Shown here: piece by piece, positions 10,200 to 21,200 of the stretch | Layout of the letters: every line of letters begins with the position of its first letter | How positions within the stretch are numbered: the stretch's first letter is position 1 | From: Spongospora subterranea f. sp. subterranea | Lineage: Eukaryota; Endomyxa: Phytomyxea; Phytomyxea; Plasmodiophorida | Direction of reading: 5' to 3' | DNA: 64,000 bases | Assembly (NCBI GenBank): GCA_049724395.1 | Contig: JAUGWO010000057.1 | Span: 1 to 64,000 of the forward strand | Program-made: the position numbers and the translations under genes | The notes under the pieces: generated by a model | Database searches by the model: none | Told to the model about the DNA's origin: nothing | Seen by the model: only the letters and a program-made list of their open reading frames with translations

Positions 10200-12213
10200 T
10201 TATTTCAAATTGTTTGGAGTATCTTCTAAACTAGTTGGCATCCATTGCAGGTGAAAACCCACTGTGTATTTCGTGAAACCCATGGGGGATCTGATCACGT
10301 CTCCCGCCATGTGATAGCGGATCGAGCTGATTCCGTCGTCAGAAAAGCGAACTTTCGAATTCTGGACGTCCTGGAGATACTGCCTGTTGTAGTTGAACAG
10401 GGCTGTCACATCCAGATCTGTGACCCGATCGTGAGATAGCGCTTGATAGCGCCCAATCGTTGGGTCTAATCGTAAAGGTTCACCGAATACCGACGCGATC
10501 CGGAAATAGAGGTCGTCGTCTTCCATACCCTGAGAGTGAATGAGGTTTTGACGATAGCGATGGAGCGATTTTCCAAATCCTACCCATCCCCAATAGGCAT
10601 TGCTCATGCCATTCAACATTTCGAAGTGCTTGACGGTCAACAACAGGGCTCCTCCAACCTGTCCAGGGCGTCGTCATTATGCCAACGATTACGCGATCTG
10701 AGGTTTCGTAGACCAACCATAGCGTTGTAGGCAGGCTGCCAGTTGTATTGTGATGATGCACTGCAAAGGTGCAATGGAAGTTCAGGAATCGCGTACGTAT
10801 TGCGCTGATCGATCGGGAGTTGGTCAACGTCATGAAGCGCCATATAGGTGAAGTCATTTCGGATCAGATAATAGCCGATGTTGAATAATGCTGCCTTGTT
10901 GAATATTACGCCAGGCTCCTGCTCCACAACAATGATCTCGTAGTCTCGCCCGGCCTTTGTCAAGAACGTCGTCATATGACTAGCAAATTCCTCGAGGTTT
11001 GCGGTTCGGTTCAGCCCTTGTGACGAAGAATCGCCAGAATCCCGAAAAGGAACAACCACGGCAAGTCGGGGATTTTGAGGGTCTTGAGGTCGTGATCTCA
11101 ATTTAGCGACTTCTTCTGGAACTTGAGGGACCGGACGTAGATCGATGATGTTGTCGAGCAGTTCCATGATCTCTAACGCGGACACACCAGTGAACGGTAT
11201 CCTCTTGAGTGAAATCTCTGGCCGAAAGGATAATAGCGTTTTCCCCGCTGATTTGTTCGAATACATCTCAACGACGACTGCCGAGGGCTGAAGGAACACA
11301 AGAACGGCGTCGAGCTGACTTCTGGCCAGGATTAACACTTTCAACTGTGATATACTGTTCAACTCCTTCTTGGTGATGACATCGAGGTCGAATAACTGGA
11401 TGGCTAACCCAAAACCTTGTAGGGCTTTGTATAGCACGTGCAACGAATGATATGTTGCTGTAGATTGCGTCTGCTTGTCAATCAACACACCGATGTTCAG
11501 CCTGGACCCCGGATCAGGCAACCTGAATATGGCTCGTTGATATGCGAAACTGCCAATCGTCTGTTTATCCGAGATTGGCGCAACGGAGATGGCTGTTCCC
11601 AGACAGTGCCGCCGTTTGGCGCTGTACAGCTCAACTGAGGCGAACAGGGAAGACCATATCCCGCGAAATCTGTCAATGTTGCCGACGCCAAACAACACCA
11701 CCGTAACTTGTTTCAGATTGTTGAACTGCTTCAACGCTTTCGTGGTTCGTTCCAGAAGGGCTAAATTCTGCTCCAGATTCGATTGTTGCGATTGAGTCCA
11801 TTGCACAAACACAGTCGGGAAATCGTCGAACTTCTCACACGATAAACGTTCTGTTCGCACTTGAATATGAGGTGGTACCGAGTGATTCTCGAGTCGGCAT
11901 TGTGGTTCGACTTGCAATTTCGTCTGGGCGTCGCTATTGACCGTGATCATGGCGTTCCTGATGGTGCAAACCAAGTCCCGAACGCATGTGATATCGCTGG
12001 CCACAGACTGACATAATGATGGCTACGTATAAACTGATGTAAGCGGGATTGAAAAAATATATAAGCCCATCGTCAAACCTCAAGCGGCCGGACGTCGATC
12101 ACGAGATGACAACAGGAGCGTGGTCATGATAACCCCCCAAGTCAAAACCATGGAACTCGTCAACAGACACAATACCCTCCCGGACCTCCATTTTCGCCGA
12201 TAGTGAAAAATGT
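10200..12213 (-). CDS. Beta-1,4-galactosyltransferase family (GT7) protein
   Basis: Main exon about 12004-10718, then 10658-10584 and 10529-10200, joined through 59- and 54-nt introns in phase 0. Splicing restores the family signatures: LHDVDQLPI (the DxD metal site), then VGGALLLT and NGMSNAYWGW directly fused to GMEDDDLYFR. Unspliced, the last two are separated. The enzyme would transfer galactose or a related sugar from UDP in the Golgi. A candidate first exon at 12213-12100 encodes a type II signal anchor (MDIFHYRRKWRSGR followed by LTSSMVLTWGVIMTTLLL), as expected for a Golgi enzyme. I could not find an in-phase junction linking it to the main exon. The 300-residue region before the catalytic domain is unrecognised. 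Confidence 0.8.
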
Positions 12214-12290
12214 CCATAGGTGATTGCGACAAACTGGGAATAATTGTGGCAAATGTGGGAATGGTATTGCTGTGTCTGGTGGGACCATAG

Positions 12291-12319
12291 TCTCTCTCTA
12301 TCTCTCTCTCTCTCGGGCA
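12291..12319 (+). repeat. CT-rich microsatellite
   Basis: A run of TC dinucleotides interrupted once (TCTCTCTCTATCTCTC). Confidence 0.8.
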
Positions 12320-12764
12320 GCTGGCATCATTCACCACTGCAACCTCTTCCATCCCCCCCCTTTGATCTGAGTGATCTGGTGGGGGAGGAGGGACCCACCA
12401 AATCACTTCAAAGGTTTAGTGAACCCGACGTGAAACGATGACCAAGGCGATGACCACCGTTCGAGGGAAGTGACTTGCTGTCAGGGTTGGTTTCGGTGGG
12501 ACAGCAGGTCCCTATTGATTTTCTGTTTTCTTAAACGTCTCTTTTGGTGTGTGAGCCAAGATTAGGATTTAGGTGTTTGGCGATGGGCATCAAGATGTGA
12601 CAGGCAACAATAGCAGAGTGAGGTCATCAATCAGGGGGATTATCATCATCGGCTACGTGAGAAATCTGGAATCATTTCTTGAAAAACACGAGGGAGCGGA
12701 CCTGGACCAATGGGCCTCTTTTCTACGAACCGTGGAGTTTGAGAACTTGATGCAAAGGGAAACT

Positions 12765-13010
12765 TCATGGCAAGGAAGGAGATGGGCCATTTTGATACAG
12801 CGATCGACCACAACCAACTTTCACCACCCCAAGGACACAGGGAGCTCAACTAAAAGGTTCACTGAGAGGAACGACCAATGCCGGAAGGGGAAATGGGAAG
12901 TGGTCGTACTATAGTCGGCGCTCCCTGTGTCCTTGGGTTCGTGATAGTCTTTTTGGTTGTGGTCGATCGCTGTATCAAACTGGCACATCTCCTTCTAGTA
13001 CCAGCTGGCA
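12765..13010. repeat. Foldback of gypsy integrase fragment
   Basis: The segment near 12765-12855 is an imperfect reverse complement of about 12905-13010. Shared blocks include TTTGATACAGCGATCGACCA and CAAGGACACAGGGAGC (left-arm orientation). The right arm is gypsy integrase sequence, so the left arm is an inverted second copy. Confidence 0.85.
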
Positions 13011-13115
13011 TTTTGTTTTTGCTCAAGTTTGTCAGACACCATGGGTTTTCATCGTTTCAGATCATGGTCCTCCATTTTATCACTCAGTTTTGGAAACATC
13101 TTCTACTCCGTTTTA
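12905..13115 (+). pseudogene. Ty3/gypsy integrase core, decayed
   Basis: The plus strand encodes VVVDRCIKLAHLLLVP (first catalytic Asp region of the gypsy integrase core), then, with frame changes, RHHGF and VSDHGPPFYHS (second Asp region). Multiple frame breaks show it is dead. Its left part is duplicated in inverse orientation immediately upstream. Confidence 0.75.
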
Positions 13116-14269
13116 TGCGAAAGAGCATCTCCACCGCGCCGAATCAAAGCACCGCGTCAAACCGAACCATGCGCTAAGAACAATTTATTTTCCGCACCAC
13201 AAACTACAGTAGAGGCAAGCAACTCCTACCCGACGCCATACTGGCCCATACATCGATCGCAACATGGATATATCCCCATGGAGAAAAAATCGGCGAGAGA
13301 CGACATAGGAGGATGAGGATGACGACGTCGTCGACGAATTGTTTTGGATGATGAGTAGAATTTTTGCCCGAATCCCTGTCGGAGCGTGGGGTTATCGGAT
13401 TGAACGCCACCTCAATAATCGCAATCGTGCCGATGGGTACAATGAGCTTTTCCGCTAATGCGACGTGATTCCATATCTCCCTCCCCGGTTCGTAAAGCGA
13501 ACTATGACATTCCCAAATTCATGTTCCCATCATTTCGCCATTGATGTCAATGTACCACGTATTCAATCGTCGACATGAAGGGTGAATATCGCACGATCCT
13601 GAAATGATAAGAACTTCATATCTCGACTGAGATGTAGAATCTGATATTTGTCGTGTTCCTCTGTTATATATATATCGAATGCGGTTTACGTATTTAAAGT
13701 TGGGTTTTGAAATGTTCTAAATTTGAACCTGTTCAAGTTGCTCGATTCGCGTCGCCTATAACACAATCTATTTTACTCCTCAATAACACCACCGCTCAAT
13801 GTAATCAATGTGGTTCTCTTCTACGCCCTGATTGCGCAAAAGCGCCACCACAATACAAACGCGTCGGTTTACTCTACAACAGGGCATTTCTGTATTTCAA
13901 TGTTCCGACACGAATGCCTTCATCTAATGGGAATGGGATCCAGTTCTGTCCATCTACCGAGTGGGAGCTATCTCCCCGACTCAGTTCTGCCCATCCAACG
14001 GTCATCAGCTCTGCCCATCTGTATGCAGCGGGAGTCAGGGCCGGCCACAGCCTCTGGCCACCCAACGTGTAGGAGTGCGCCACGTCCAGGGCCATACGGT
14101 CGCACGTTACGATGTTGCCAGCCAGGGCGCAAGCCCTCATCCTCCTTTCACCTCACGACCCCCCATTCCCCATTCTCCTTCACCCCAGATCGCCATCTGT
14201 CCGATAGTGAACGAGCTACCACAGCGGCCAACATCATCACGCGTTTCATCGTCGTGGAAACTCGCCACG
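13116..14269. other. Intergenic upstream of permease
   Basis: No gene is recognised. There is an AT-rich run with TATATATATA near 13666-13675. The remainder up to 14269 has long open frames with low protein-like content. Confidence 0.4.
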
Positions 14270-15897
14270 ATGTCAGGGAGACAGATCACGGGTTCCCAGG
14301 AACGAGTCCCGTTGCGAGCGCGAGACGTTGTCGACCATCCACACGCAGGTGCTGTCCTGACAGGAAATCTAACAGCTTGGGACGCCTTCTCTACTATAAT
14401 CAGTAGTATCATTGGTTTGTCTGCTTATGAATGTCGCCAATCCAGCAACTAACGTCGCAATCGCAGGGAGCGGGATCTTCGCCACTCCTGGCTTGGTCTA
14501 TGCGCAAACCGGTTCACCATGTGCATCATTGTTGGCCTGGGTGATGGGCGGCGTATTAAGTTTTATAGGAAGCTTGTGCTATGCTGAATTAGCTACAGGC
14601 GACGTTGACTGCGGAGCGGAACTAGCCTATTTCCAGAAAGCGTTCAATCGACATGTGGCGTTTGCCTTCGTGTTCGTGTCGTTTTTCGCTTTGGCTTCTG
14701 GAAGTATCGCCATCGAAGCGACTGTATTTTCGCGTTATCTTCTGGCGATATTCGACATCGACGCGTCCATACTCAATGTCGCCATAGCAATGGGCTTGGT
14801 CGTTTTTTTGGGTTTTTTGAACCTGAATGGTTGTCAGCAATCCGCCATGATCCAAAAAGCAATGGTTGTTTTCAAGGTCGCTGCAGTCCTATTGCTAATA
14901 TTGGTACGTTCATTAACACAAAGGAAATCGTCAGTCAAAAGATGAACATGTCGTCAGGGCGCAATTTTCGCCCCAGCTCACGCGCGGCAAGGCGCCAAGT
15001 TTGACAATCTTGGGACATGCTGGCAAGGAACGGTTTCCAGTACATTTGGAATGGGAATGCTGGGTTCGTTATGGGCTTACTCGGGCTTCAACTCTATCTG
15101 TGCGCTATCGGAAGAGTTTTCCAATCCGCAACGGGATCTGCCTGTTGGCGTCACATGTGGGATGATTGTCGTCACTATACTATACGTGTTGTCAAATGTG
15201 TCTGTCTCGTACCATTGTCACATACACATGTCTGATCTATCTTTTTTGCCATTAGGGCTTATATGCTGATAATCCCGGCGAACGTCTTTAAAGAGTCGCG
15301 CTCGGTTGGATATGCGTTCGCCATTTCTGTTGGAGGAACAGTATATGCCGACTTACTTTCGCTATTGATATTGATGGCGACTGCCGGTGCCGCCCATTCT
15401 ACGATTTTTGGGTCATCCAGAGTATTTTTTGCTGCTGGAAGGGACGACCTGTTTTCCGGTTTTAAACTTACCTGAAGAATGTCGCTGTCGAATTTCTAAC
15501 GTGTTCCTTTGCAGATCGGTTCAAAAGGTTGAATTCGCATGGAGTCCCGTCCTACTCGATCATCGCTCTATGTGCATGGTCCTGCGTGCTGATATTGCTG
15601 GGCGAGCACTTATCATCGTTGATCGACTACTCTGGTGTCGCCACATGGTTCTTCGCAGGTCTCGCTGCGATTGCCATGATCAGACTACGAATATCTACTA
15701 GCGAAACGTTCCACATTCCATTCTATCCCATAACTCCATTGGTATTTGCCACAGGGTGCTTCGCTTTGGTCATCTCTGGATTAGTCGACGACTTTTATCC
15801 TTCATTATTCGTCATTATTTTGATCACCGCATCGACGCTTTATCATCGAATATTTCATAGAGTAAGATCTAATGTATTAAACTTGGAGATTCATTGA
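14270..15897 (+). CDS. Amino acid permease (APC superfamily)
   Basis: Exons 14270-14414, 14467-14903, 14958-15199, 15256-15458 and 15515-15897 join in phase (introns 52-56 nt) to give 469 residues. The first junction rebuilds the family signature IIGSGIFATPG in the first membrane helix. Further hallmarks are CYAELAT in helix 3, GFLNLNG, a glycine/serine-rich loop (GSLWAYSGFNS) in helix 6, and STIFGSSRVFFAAGRD in helix 8. About 12 hydrophobic segments are visible, which is normal for LAT-type amino-acid antiporters. It would move amino acids across the plasma or vacuolar membrane; the substrate cannot be read. It converges on the MFS gene 10 bp downstream. Confidence 0.88.
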
Positions 15898-15907
15898 AAA
15901 CGTTAAA

Positions 15908-17941
15908 CTATATGATCAATGTCTGGCGGTGACCAGGATTTGCACGAATCGCAGCTTGCTCGGGCGTTTCAAAATACTTGGAATCAACTGGCTTAAGGCG
16001 ATAATGAGTTCCCATTGCGACCAACATCACCACCCCCATTGTGTACAGCGTTGAATGATAGACGAACATTGATGGATCAATAAGCCCCGGAATCAGTTCA
16101 GATAAGTTTTTCAAAGTAATACGGCCAGTAGAAATGGCTTCATTTGCATCAGACAACGCGATCCCGAAGCGACCTTCGAATACTGCTGGGTCTACTTTAG
16201 CTAAAAGGTCCCTAAATGCACCTTGGGTACTTTTCTCGCGAAGTGTGAGCAGTAGTGTCGGACCAGCGATAGCAGCTGCGGTGGATCCTAACAACATCCT
16301 TCCTAACAAAACTAAGCAAATTTGACCATAAACGGAAATGGGTTGAATACCATGGTTTGAGCCAACGTATTTGGGGCCAAATTTCCAGCTCTCATATGCA
16401 GGAAGTAGAGCATACATTCCTCCCATAATCGAAACAATGGCTACAGACGACCCAATGAATGCATAAAACGGAGCTGGGGTTTGAGTGCTAGCAACGGCGT
16501 CGATAAGGGTGGGCATCGCCATGAACAAAACTGCAGACGAGGCAGTCATTGCGTGGACGGTTGTTCTAAACCCAATATTCTGTGCAATCAAAGGCCAGAA
16601 AAGGCGGCCAGAGAGATTTCCTGCTGCTAAAGCCATAACGAACCTGACTCCAAATTAGATATGCGATGAACCAATTTTGACACTTCTTACGCAGAACCGA
16701 CAGCTGGAGTCACTAATGAGGGAATTGTGGAGGCAAACGTTTGTAGCATTAGAGGTTTCGCAACACTTAATAGCGCGAGACCACCACTGGATACACAAAA
16801 GAAGGTTGCACATAGCTCCCAGAACTGGGGGAGTTTCATAAGAACATCGTGATGAACATCACCTGTTGCTGGGTACCTTCCTCTTACAGGAAGAACAACA
16901 GCTTTCGGGGCCTTGGCATCAACAATAGGAGCCTTGCGTAATCCCCAAGCGGAAGCAAGCATAACGCCCATATAAACAGCACCAAGTGACATGAGGGTCT
17001 CTGCAATGCCAGTAGATCCAGTACCAACAGCGTCCAGTATCCATCCGCGAAGAATGTGGAATTGGACGCCATGACGACCTCAATCAGCTTCCCTGACACA
17101 TCAGCAAACAATATCCCGTTTTCAGGAACAACGTTGCATGATCCAGGAGCTCCGATAAATTGTGGAGCGGTTCTGAAATATTCCATAAGCTTCTGCGCAA
17201 CCGGAGCAAACACAAGAGCACCACTCCCAAATCCTGCAACAGTGATTCCCGATGCTAACGCTTTCTTATCGGGAAAGTATTCCATCCTAAATTGTTCAAT
17301 TAGAGATTCGCCCAATGAAGGTAAAATGGGACTTACAGGACTTGCAAAGGAGGCGTGTATGCCAGTCCAATACTGATCCCGCCAAGGACACCGTAACCAG
17401 CATATACTAGAGCTAAATTATGATGAAGCAGACCCGCCCCAGCTAACCTTGTGATTAAATTAATCAGCAGTTGAGTAGCTAGAAAGGTGAACGTCTAGGC
17501 ATACATCATTCCACCACCAAAACAAAGTCCGGCAACGCCAACGCAAATTGTCGGGCCTACCCGATTTTGCCAATTGCCCACTAATGCAGACGTTATACCC
17601 TGTCATTGAAACAATTGAGAACCAGAATCAATTATGCGTTGAAAAAAGGTCGAATCGATGTGGGGAACGGTTGGGTGGTGTAATTTGGGGAGAAGTACCT
17701 GGACTGCAAAAGTGACAGACATAACACCCGCTGTGGCGGGAAGGCCCCAATCACCTGCCGAGGTTGCCACAATGCCGAGCTCCCGCGTCATTGGGTCGGC
17801 TAGCAGACTCCAGGCATAGGGCGAGCCGATACAGAGGTGGCCGGCCACGGCCGGGATCGCCATCTTCCACCGCCCATCCGTATTCGGACGCCGCCGCGCC
17901 TCGGTTCCAAACCTGGTCACAAGCTTGGACCATAGACCCAT
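15908..17941 (-). CDS. MFS transporter, oxalate/formate antiporter-like
   Basis: The start is ATG at 17941. Exons 17941-17699, 17599-17505 and 17447-17337 join in phase, followed by an exon from 17286. Later exons end at 16636-15908. The family signature FPDKKALASGITVAGFG lies right after the fourth junction, and the helix pairs GYGVLGGISIGLAY and AGNLSGRLFWP fit the OFA family of monocarboxylate exchangers. Between about 17040 and 17020 the frame must change: FADGYW is in one frame, while VGTGSTGIAETLM, the expected continuation, is in another, and no intron resolves it. This is either an assembly indel or a mutation. Substrate cannot be deduced. Confidence 0.8.
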
Positions 17942-18284
17942 AATCAAGTGAAAACCCGACACTGTAAAATACGGCTCAAACTACACTGGTTCAAAGACTA
18001 CAGATCAGAGGCCGCCGTAAAAAAAAAGGAGAATCATGTTGCACTTTCGCATGTGCCATCGCTGTTTTCTTCCGCGTCCCGCTCAGTGAAAGTGAACATT
18101 AGGAGGCGACGGCACGGGAAATTTCGAGGCCGCAGCGCGCACTTCGCATGTTTTGACTGGCGCGCGACTGCATGCAGCATATACGGCAACTTGTCGCTGC
18201 AGCAGTGTATTGTCATTTTGTGGAGTCTCAATTGTTTTTTGTGGTAATACACGCCGAAACCAGGTTCTCTGTGCGCGCCGGCCG
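17942..18284. promoter_or_regulatory. Divergent intergenic region
   Basis: This 343-bp gap separates the start codons of the MFS gene (-) and the SMCHD1-like gene (+), so it should hold both promoters. No specific motif stands out apart from a short A run near 18019-18028. Confidence 0.4.
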
Positions 18285-21200
18285 ATGGCGTCTGGTCGCA
18301 CCGGCTGCTACCAGACGGCAATCAATGTCACGCCGTCACCCAAAGCCGTGGTCAATTCAGGGGATTTTTCATATTTCTCTGATAAGGGGATCAGCCCATT
18401 GCCATATGCGTTAAGCGAGTTCATCGACAATTCGTAGGATCTGCTGTAGTTTATTGCGTGCGAGGGAATTGTTTTAATATTGTCTCAGCCTAGCTGCCAT
18501 TAACACGCTCATGGCTGATTCGCCAGCACCTGACCATGCTGCAACTCCACTGGGCGTGACTGATTCGCCAGCACCTGACCATGCTGCAACTCCACTGGGC
18601 GTGACTGATTCGCCAGCACCTGACAATCCAACAAACCCGTTGGGCGAGATTCACATTACGTTCGATCGGATCAACGACCAATCTTTTTCTCGTAATATGG
18701 TCAGTTTCTCGTGTCGCAAATATTTTGCTACATCTGTTAATATCAATATGTGTCAATAATAGTCGAGTGTTTAATGTCTTCCTGTTTCTGTATTTGTCGT
18801 CATTTAATCACAGTTTGACTTAGGGATAATGGCTGTGGAATGGATGAATCAACTCTTCGCGATTTTGCCATCTTTGCATTAAGCCCCGAAGATCGAGCTA
18901 CGCCAAAATGCTCATTCTCCTCCAAAGAAGAACTTCTCACCAATCCCATGCGAATGTAAGTATCCTCATCAAAAGCTTCCTTCGAGTACTCTGACGATAT
19001 TTCAAGAAACTCTCGAATAAGCATGTTCGGCGTTGGTGCGAAAATGAGTGCTTTTTTTATTGGACAAAATTTGACCATGGTCACTAAATCTAGTTCCGCA
19101 TCAGAGGTATTTATTTGCCGCTTTTTCCATTCACATATCAACCTCAGTGTTGGATTCAGGTTCTGGAATATCGTTGTAACAGCTCAGAAATGATAAACGA
19201 GTACAAGCAAGAGGTATTTGGTCGCTTCGATGCCCTCTTAATTGGCGTTAATCGTGTTGGTCTTCAAAGGGGACACAATGCTATAGTAAGGTTATCAATC
19301 ACCGGCCTGTGGGTGCGGTATCCGATTCAGAATTATCTCGGGAGGCTGCATTAATTCCCAGAATTCGCGATATGATCGAAAACAAAGAAAAATTGCACGG
19401 ATCGTTCACATACGCAGTTGTTTCCAACGTCAGACGTGAATTCGTGAGCAGATTTGAACAGCACGCACGCGATACCGTGTTCAGTCTTTCTGAGGTGTTG
19501 ACGATTGTTGAGATGCTTTATGGTAAAACCAATCTTTTTTTTTGAATCAACAGATTTATCATTGGTATCTTCACGGTCATCCGACGCTAGCATCTGGAAT
19601 TGGTGGAATGATTTCGATTACATTCTCCGTCAACAACGGACTTGTGTTAGATTTAAAGTTGGTTTGCTACAGCATGAAATCTTTTTCTCAGGTATTTACT
19701 TGTTTGTTTTCTCAGAGATGTCGATAGCTTGCAGAAGCAACTTCTCAGTCTCCAAAAAAATACTTTTTCATTTTCCGTAGCAGATGAAATCGAAGATGTT
19801 GCAGTATTTGGCAGCATTTCTTATTTCCCATTCGACGAAGTAGAAACCCTCCCCCGGTATTCTACCACTTTAAAAAAGTGGACGGATGTTGAGCAGAAGC
19901 TTGATGAAGACTCCGATTATGGCGATGACATTGTTTCCGGTAGTGATCCAACTGCTGCTTTAGATAATTATGGCCCCGTTTTTTCGTGTTGGTGGCAAGG
20001 TATTTTTGAATCCACTTGTTTGCCCTTTCTGCTCCTCATCTTGTTCAGGCCGGTTGATACCAATGACTTCTGTCGATATTTTGAAGTGGATGAAACCGTC
20101 TTTCAATCCGAATTCTCGGTGCAGAATGCGGATAAAAGGGAATTTATTTTTTGACAGCAATTTCAGAGTCACTCAAAACAAAAGCACGTACGCTCAACAC
20201 ATTGGATAGTATTATCGTACTGTTGAACGGCTTTAGTTTCACAGATGACCTTTGTGCCATGCTAGAAAGCCCTCGAATGGTTGCGCAAGCCTGTGATGGA
20301 TCAAAAGGCCCGCAAGCGAAGATACAACGTGAAGGAACACGTACCAAACCGAAAATCACGGAGCAGTTTAAGTCATGGATTAGTACCTGTGAATCATTAG
20401 ACAAAGAAGTTCAATTCACTAACCTGATTGCTGCTGATGTACACCATAAATGGAGAAGGTATGACAGAACATATCGGCATATGTGCAGTTAACATAATTT
20501 TCCCGGCCAGCTGGCTTGGATATGAAGAAATGCACGTTAACAACTTGGTTTTCAAAGCTGGCGACGTTATACACATCAAAAGAAGCGTCCCAAAGTCCCC
20601 ACAATTTGCGAAGATAGTCAAGTTTTTGCGTCAAAATCCGAACCCCATAGACAGTTTCGAATCGTATCCTAACTGTAGTTACGTCAGCGGTTCAGACCGC
20701 GGCCTCAGATGCGAGATTGTTCCTCTGCCGGAATGGCATTATTCCCAAGAGAAAGTTTCATATAGTAATATGGAGATTGTCTAGCTTGGAATATTGCTGA
20801 CTCAACAGTTAGTCAAATTGCGGTTTATCGATAAAACGATGCCGCGAGACGTCGTCGATCAGGAGCTGAAAACTTTCACGCAAGGTTTGTTGAAGTTTCT
20901 ACCCCATAGATTGGAGGTCATTCCGTACAATCCGATTCCGACGAGAGTCGCCGCAGGATTTATGTTCCCTAACACTGATTGCCAAGTAAAATTATGCAAT
21001 CTGGTTGGTTCATGGTGCGTGTTAATATTTCGTTCAGGTTTTATCTAGTTCAGGTGAGGCGCTGAGCTCCATTCCATTTGAAGTCGGTCGTAAAGCTTTC
21101 AAGATTTGCCAAACATTTTACAAGAAGTCTGGTCTTACAGAAAAGGTATTGTAGCTATTCATACTTGATTGTGTGTATGCTGACTCTTGCTCAGGAAATC

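Noticed and set aside
12080-12406. Separate 108-residue minus-strand gene with polyproline start
   Set aside because: Only its last 45 residues look real, and these fit a type II anchor exon of the galactosyltransferase; the rest is low complexity.
17460-17515. In-frame TAG in the MFS gene suggesting stop-codon reassignment
   Set aside because: A GTATGC...AAG intron (17504-17448) removes the TAG and joins GGMM to LAGAG in phase, so the standard code suffices.
18800-19141. Minus-strand frame of 113 codons with KKALIFAPTPNM
   Set aside because: It is antisense to the G1-G2 exons of the SMCHD1-like gene, whose plus-strand motifs are unmistakable.
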